This document shows, piece by piece, positions 62,666 to 64,000 of a stretch of 64,000 nt of DNA. The notes below the pieces were generated by a model. It saw nothing but the letters and a program-made list of their open reading frames with translations. It made no database searches and had not been told where the DNA came from. Origin of the DNA: an uncultured Bacteriovoracaceae bacterium. GTDB taxonomy: Bacteria > Bdellovibrionota > Bacteriovoracia > Bacteriovoracales > Bacteriovoracaceae. Position numbers and translations under genes: made by a program. The DNA lies in contig CATLOT010000009.1 in NCBI GenBank assembly GCA_950054155.1, positions 41,078 through 105,077 of the forward strand, read 5' to 3'. The stretch's first letter is position 1; each line of letters opens with the position of its first letter.

Positions 62666-62733
62666 AATTACAAGTTTAATGTCCCCCGCCATATGGTGCA
62701 AGACAAAAGTGTTTAAGTCAGGTTTTATTCCGA

Positions 62734-63603
62734 CTAGAGGCAATCCGCCGTTGCTTGAATCCAAAAACGGCGCAGACCTGCAAGCTCTCTCAAGTAGAGA
62801 GAAAATGTAGGGTCAACGGAGACAAGTTGCTGATTTTTGAGAAGAGTATCCTCACCTTTGAGGATCAAATCTTTAAAGCCTGCAAAGGCATCGAGACCAC
62901 TTGACGTACAGCTCACCATAAAGGCCTTATCAGTGGCCGAGAACTCATTAACCGGAAAAATATTCTTCATAAAGGAAAGACTTCTGCTTAATCGGCGTGC
63001 GGCGATCATCGGATCACCAAGAGGGCCGAGCTGAATGAGAGAATCATCTCTTTCAATCCCATGGCTTTGAAAATAGATCCTCAGTGCATTTTCACTCAGG
63101 TCAAGCCACCAAGAAAAACCGGGGTCACTAAGATTACAAAGCATTGCTTCCTGGCGTGGAAAGCGTCTATTGATGAGCTGATCGAAGATTGTTTCAGCTA
63201 TGGCCAGGTCTTCACACTTAAAAAAGCCAACATGCTCAAGGTCTTCCTCTTCTTTTATCTTTAAAGAGCGCTCTAATTCAACATCTCCACGCTCAAGGCT
63301 TTCTTTGTCCCACGCGAGGTCTTCACTCACGACAGCACGAATACAGAAAGTGGAGATTCCCTTTTCTAATTTATAGAGAAGCCCGACCCCTTCAACTTCT
63401 ATTTCAGCCTCTTCTTGGATACCTTCATGGGCATCTTCCTTAATGGGGTCAGAGAAGTCGAAAGTGTCTTCAAAGTCTCCATCAAAGGTAAATTCACCCT
63501 GATGAGCGTCAATTAATTGCTGCCCAAGTTGAGCACGTATATTTTCAGAAAGTTCAAGAGTCTCTTGAGCAAGGGAATTCAAATCGATTGTCATTCGTGA
63601 CAT
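62734..63603 (-). CDS. Acidic cytoplasmic protein of unknown function
   Basis: 289 residues (or 286 from a second ATG). No signal peptide or TM. The N-terminal 80 residues are highly acidic (FTFDGDFEDTFDFSD, EEAEIEVEGVG). The remainder is alpha/beta, with DPGFSWWLDLSENALRIYFQ and a C-terminal helix. No family recognised. The start is weakly supported: only GGCGG upstream. Confidence 0.65.
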   Translation of the reverse strand: MSRMTIDLNSLAQETLELSENIRAQLGQQLIDAHQGEFTFDGDFEDTFDFSDPIKEDAHEGIQEEAEIEVEGVGLLYKLEKGISTFCIRAVVSEDLAWDKESLERGDVELERSLKIKEEEDLEHVGFFKCEDLAIAETIFDQLINRRFPRQEAMLCNLSDPGFSWWLDLSENALRIYFQSHGIERDDSLIQLGPLGDPMIAARRLSRSLSFMKNIFPVNEFSATDKAFMVSCTSSGLDAFAGFKDLILKGEDTLLKNQQLVSVDPTFSLYLRELAGLRRFWIQATADCL

Positions 63604-63680
63604 TGGGTAACCGCCTTTTCTATCCGTGAAATGGGTCTTTCTAATATTTTTAAGAAAAAATTACGCTATGACAAGTTGTT

Positions 63681-63902
63681 CTAAAACAGAGCGACAAAAA
63701 GATTGAGTCCCATAAAGACAATGATATAGGAAAAATCATAGGGAAGATCTGGAGGAAGCGCCTGACGAACAGGTCGGCAGGTAAAGTCAGCAGCTTTCTT
63801 TACCCACAAGGCCCAAGGTTGGCTTCTGTATTGAGGTAAGAAGCTCAGGATAAAATCAACAATGAGTAAAATAAGGTAAAGGTTTATAAGTGCTCTAATC
63901 AT
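63681..63902 (-). CDS. YggT-family small membrane protein
   Basis: 73 residues. TM helix (LINLYLILLIVDFILSFL), then YRSQPW and the CRPVRQALP segment, and a second TM (YIIVFMGLNLFVALF); the YggT/CCB3 pattern. The role of the family is unknown, though linked to cell shape and ion homeostasis. The last 98 bases of the window hold no visible gene. Confidence 0.85.
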   Translation of the reverse strand: MIRALINLYLILLIVDFILSFLPQYRSQPWALWVKKAADFTCRPVRQALPPDLPYDFSYIIVFMGLNLFVALF

Positions 63903-64000
63903 ATTATTATTATCCCAAAGGCTTGACCTTTCCTTGAAATCACGGACACTACTTTAAGCAGCAAGACAGGTTTTTATTCTATACTCCACTGGGCTCACAT

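Overview
The window looks like a chromosomal stretch of a Gram-negative bacterium, most likely a Bdellovibrionota member of the Bacteriovorax/Halobacteriovorax type. That placement is inference: no rRNA is present. It rests on core gene orders shared with Proteobacteria (lptC-lptB-rpoN-hpf, clpP-clpX-lon, clpS-clpA), very tight gene packing, frequent TTG and GTG starts, many signal-peptide proteins and lipoproteins of no recognised family, and a Lys/Ala-rich histone-H1-like protein. No phage, transposon, CRISPR array or rRNA operon is visible. There is one tRNA, tRNA-Val(UAC).

Layout. 1-3.8 kb: four consecutive exported proteins on the minus strand, several Cys-rich, with a terminator-like hairpin between the first two. 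4-8.9 kb: tRNA-Val, then the proteolysis block lon, clpX, clpP. 9.2-11.7 kb: peroxiredoxin, an alpha/beta hydrolase, a DedA protein and a small protein. 11.7-18.5 kb: minus-strand operons (PIN-PhoH, PilZ, a solute-binding-like protein; then an acidic protein, rsmD, coaD, an aminotransferase) around an outer-membrane-type protein. 18.8-23.4 kb: a large protein resembling a catalytically dead N6-adenine methylase with an HsdS-like tail, followed by a ChaN-domain protein. 23.4-30.5 kb: a degenerate sensor-kinase-like protein, a TonB-C protein, a short sigma/anti-sigma pair, two lipoproteins, a GshB-like ATP-grasp protein and a small beta-barrel. 30.5-36.6 kb: miaB, the histone-like protein, clpA, clpS, a TerB-like protein. 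36.6-43.7 kb: a metzincin-like lipoprotein, then a TonB, DUF4856, imelysin and TonB-dependent receptor set, probably for iron or another metal. 43.7-48.8 kb: a radical SAM protein, a GH3 enzyme and an RND/MMPL transporter. 48.8-55.3 kb: hpf, rpoN, lptB, an LptC-LptA fusion, mutS. 55.3-64 kb: an RDD protein, two paralogous HTH regulators, aspS, a DUF192 lipoprotein, ftsH, an FtsB-like protein, an unknown protein and a YggT protein.

Four energy-dependent proteolysis systems (Lon, ClpXP, ClpAPS, FtsH) fall within 64 kb. A recurrent architectural feature is that seven of the ten convergent gene pairs overlap by exactly 4 bp at their stop codons and have no terminator between them. The best candidates for undescribed biology are the methylase-like/ChaN pair, the Cys-rich secreted operon, the GH3-RND pair and the short sigma/anti-sigma pair.
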